This document shows positions 5,636 to 7,059 of a stretch of DNA of 7,059 nt, in pieces (the stretch's first letter is position 1; each line of letters begins with the position of its first letter). The notes below the pieces were generated by a model, which was not told where the DNA came from, ran no database searches, and was given only the letters and a program-made list of their open reading frames with translations. This DNA is from Chlorobiota bacterium (GTDB lineage Bacteria; Bacteroidota; Bacteroidia; Bacteroidales; B39-G9): contig DAOVJU010000173.1 of NCBI GenBank assembly GCA_030632095.1, positions 1 to 7,059 of the forward strand. Direction: 5' to 3'. The position numbers were made by a program, and so were the translations under genes.

Positions 5636-6808
5636 ATGAAACTATCTATTTTATACAATATTAAACAAACCATACTATCATTACTTTTTTTTCTGTGTAT
5701 AAATGGTGCAAAATCACAGAATAGTCAGTACCTCAGATATGATTATAAAAAAGCAACAATAGATACAACTTTTAAACTAATAGGAAATTTGTATGAAAAA
5801 CCAGTTGATTTTTCTTTTGTAAATTTTAATTCAAGAACTACTTTTCTTTCAGTATTTGATACACCTGCCACATTTAAAAATGCAAAATTTAACTCTACTG
5901 TTGAATTTAATGCATCACAGTTCTTTGGACCAGTAAATTTTAGCGGTACCACTTTTAAAGAAGATGCAATCTTTTTACTTACTACATTTACTTATGATGC
6001 AAATTTTAATGAATCACACTTTAAATCACTGGCTATGTTTGGGAGAGCTGTTTTTGGGTTAAAAGCATCTTTTCACAAAGCAAGATTTGATACAACAGTC
6101 CTTTTTACTTATTCTGAATTGCCGGACACATTAGATTTTTCATATGTGACAACTAAAAAAGTTATTGATTTTACATATACTACAAAAGAAAATTTTAGCG
6201 AAGTATGTAAAATAAATTTATTAGGAACTGACATAAATAAAATAAGATTAAGGTATGATCGATTTCAGTTATACTTTCCCAAAAACACAAATTTTGAACA
6301 TAAGTTGAATGTATATGAACAATTGCTTAACAAAACTAAAAAGGATGGATATATAGAGAGTTATGAGAAATTGGATACAGAATATAAATATATAGTCTAT
6401 AAGCATAAAAATGAATGGCTAAAACATTTTTTTGATAAATATTGGTGGGACTATGGATACAAAAAAGAAAGAATAATTCTGAATACTTTTATATTGTTTT
6501 TATTCTTTTGCTTAGTAAATACATTAATGATTAATCATTTAATAAATAATGTTTATGTGCTTCAAAATTTGAAACGTTTGTCTCAAACTATTATGCATAA
6601 AGGTATGAAAAGAGTATTTAGACATTTTACACTTTCTGTTTTTTATACAAGCCTTATATTCTTTGGACTAAAATTCAGTATTGAAAAATTGAAATATGAA
6701 GAAAATCTTTTAGGTCTAAAGGTTTTTAATTTATTATATTTTGCACTAATGTATATTTCTGGTCTTATTTGTTTGGGGTATTTAGCAAACTTTATAATAG
6801 TTGGATAA
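5636..6808 (+). CDS. Exported pentapeptide-type repeat protein with C-terminal membrane (ion-channel-like) region
   Basis: The 390-residue product has an N-terminal hydrophobic segment resembling a signal peptide (about 1-27, ending NGAKSQ). Residues about 57-160 are a right-handed beta-helix of the phenylalanine-rich pentapeptide class. From residue 80 Phe recurs every 11 residues (80, 91, 102, 113, 124, 135, 146, 157) with a partner Phe five later (85, 96, 107, 118, 129, 140, 151). A helical linker (about 200-265) leads to DKYWWDYGYKKER. Hydrophobic helices then follow at about 281-302, 331-347 and 363-388. This order resembles pentapeptide proteins with a two-helix ion-channel-like C-terminus, but no TxGYGD selectivity filter is present, so conduction should not be assumed. 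I chose ATG 5636-5638; an in-frame TTG at 5624-5626 adds four residues. I do not recognise a specific named protein. Confidence 0.78.
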   Translation: MKLSILYNIKQTILSLLFFLCINGAKSQNSQYLRYDYKKATIDTTFKLIGNLYEKPVDFSFVNFNSRTTFLSVFDTPATFKNAKFNSTVEFNASQFFGPVNFSGTTFKEDAIFLLTTFTYDANFNESHFKSLAMFGRAVFGLKASFHKARFDTTVLFTYSELPDTLDFSYVTTKKVIDFTYTTKENFSEVCKINLLGTDINKIRLRYDRFQLYFPKNTNFEHKLNVYEQLLNKTKKDGYIESYEKLDTEYKYIVYKHKNEWLKHFFDKYWWDYGYKKERIILNTFILFLFFCLVNTLMINHLINNVYVLQNLKRLSQTIMHKGMKRVFRHFTLSVFYTSLIFFGLKFSIEKLKYEENLLGLKVFNLLYFALMYISGLICLGYLANFIIVG

Positions 6809-6830
6809 TTATGGTCGCCGATAACTATAA
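6809..6830. other. Short dyad between the convergent gene ends
   Basis: TTATGGT (6809-6815) can pair with ACTATAA (6824-6830), including one G-T pair, around an 8-nt loop. It fills the whole gap between the stop codons of the pentapeptide-repeat gene and the truncated AlkB-like gene. It could be a weak bidirectional terminator, but it lacks a T-tract and GC-rich stem. Confidence 0.25.
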
Positions 6831-7059
6831 TCAGAATTTAACATTAATTATAAAAGATGTCATTAAAAATAAGATATAGAATATTGAAAGAATTTCAAAA
6901 TGTTTGAAATAATAAACTCCTTGTTTAAATAGAAATCCAAATAGATTATCTGAAGATCCTGCACTACCTATATCGTCTTCAGTTCCTAATTGGTGATGAT
7001 GAATCTTATTATGAACAGTCCAAAAATGAGGATAAGCTACAGTAAACAACATAAACTTA
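6831..7059 (-). pseudogene. AlkB-like membrane di-iron hydroxylase/desaturase, apparently 3'-truncated (5' part beyond window)
   Basis: The visible 76 or so residues read in from beyond the right edge; the codons upstream of the first in-window ATG (7050-7052) are open. Numbering from that Met, His14, His18 and His19 form an H-x3-HH box, followed by HQLGTEDDIGSAGSSDNLFGFLFK. This aligns position by position with the second histidine box of AlkB-type alkane monooxygenases (HH-V-R-V-A-T-P-E-D-P-A-S-A ... FYRFL). The Glu before the box and the Gly inside it, usual in AlkB, are Val and Ile here. These integral membrane enzymes hydroxylate or desaturate acyl or alkyl chains with a di-iron centre held by three His boxes. 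Here a TGA stop (6831-6833) comes about 54 residues after box 2, after one TM helix and with no third box, so the gene is probably a truncated remnant. A divergent family member with different box usage is the alternative. Confidence 0.6.

Noticed and set aside
5743..5952. A minus-strand open frame of 69 codons
   Set aside because: It is antisense to the repeat region of the pentapeptide-type gene, and its regularity comes from the Phe repeats on the other strand.
6331..6540. Active potassium-channel call for the pentapeptide-repeat protein
   Set aside because: The GYGY in WWDYGYKK lies before the first C-terminal TM helix, not in a pore loop, and no TxGYGD motif exists in the expected place between the TM helices.

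Overview
The window is AT-rich and looks like a piece of a chromosome from a member of the Bacteroidota (Bacteroidetes). The reasons are the GatA and TatA sequence signatures, start regions without Shine-Dalgarno motifs, matches to the Bacteroidetes -7 promoter element TAnnTTTG, a DUF4468-like secreted protein, and CCCGA...TCGGG palindromic repeats. This assignment comes from recognised family features, not from a database search.

Left two thirds (1-4440): a co-directional minus-strand housekeeping and envelope cluster. In transcription order it holds a membrane-anchored M23 (LytM-type) peptidase, dxr (DXP reductoisomerase, first committed step of the MEP isoprenoid pathway), rseP (site-2 intramembrane protease), tatA (twin-arginine translocase pore subunit) and the 5' part of gatA (Asp/Glu-tRNA amidotransferase subunit A, cut by the window edge). 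The first four genes are 7-26 bp apart and probably form one operon, with a candidate -7 element just upstream of the M23 gene. The 115 bp between tatA and gatA holds an unusual array of degenerate 7-bp repeats that can also fold into an imperfect hairpin.

Middle (4440-4890): a plus-strand initiator tRNA locus. A good promoter match (TTTG-N20-TATATTTG) is followed by a broken copy of the first 29 positions of the initiator tRNA, split by two palindromic elements. An apparently intact tRNA-fMet(CAU) and a strong intrinsic terminator follow. The intact copy has an odd T-arm: a G-A mismatch in the stem and a purine at position 60.

Right part (4922-7059): genes that look accessory. A small secreted DUF4468-like protein (minus) is divergent from a secreted/membrane protein (plus) with an 11-residue-period pentapeptide-type beta-helix and a C-terminal multi-TM region. 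The latter converges on the 3' end of an AlkB-like membrane di-iron hydroxylase/desaturase gene (minus, cut by the right edge), which stops well before the third histidine box and so looks truncated.

No CRISPR array, transposase, integrase or phage gene is visible. The most unusual item is the palindrome-interrupted tRNA-fMet fragment sharing a promoter and terminator with the surviving tRNA.
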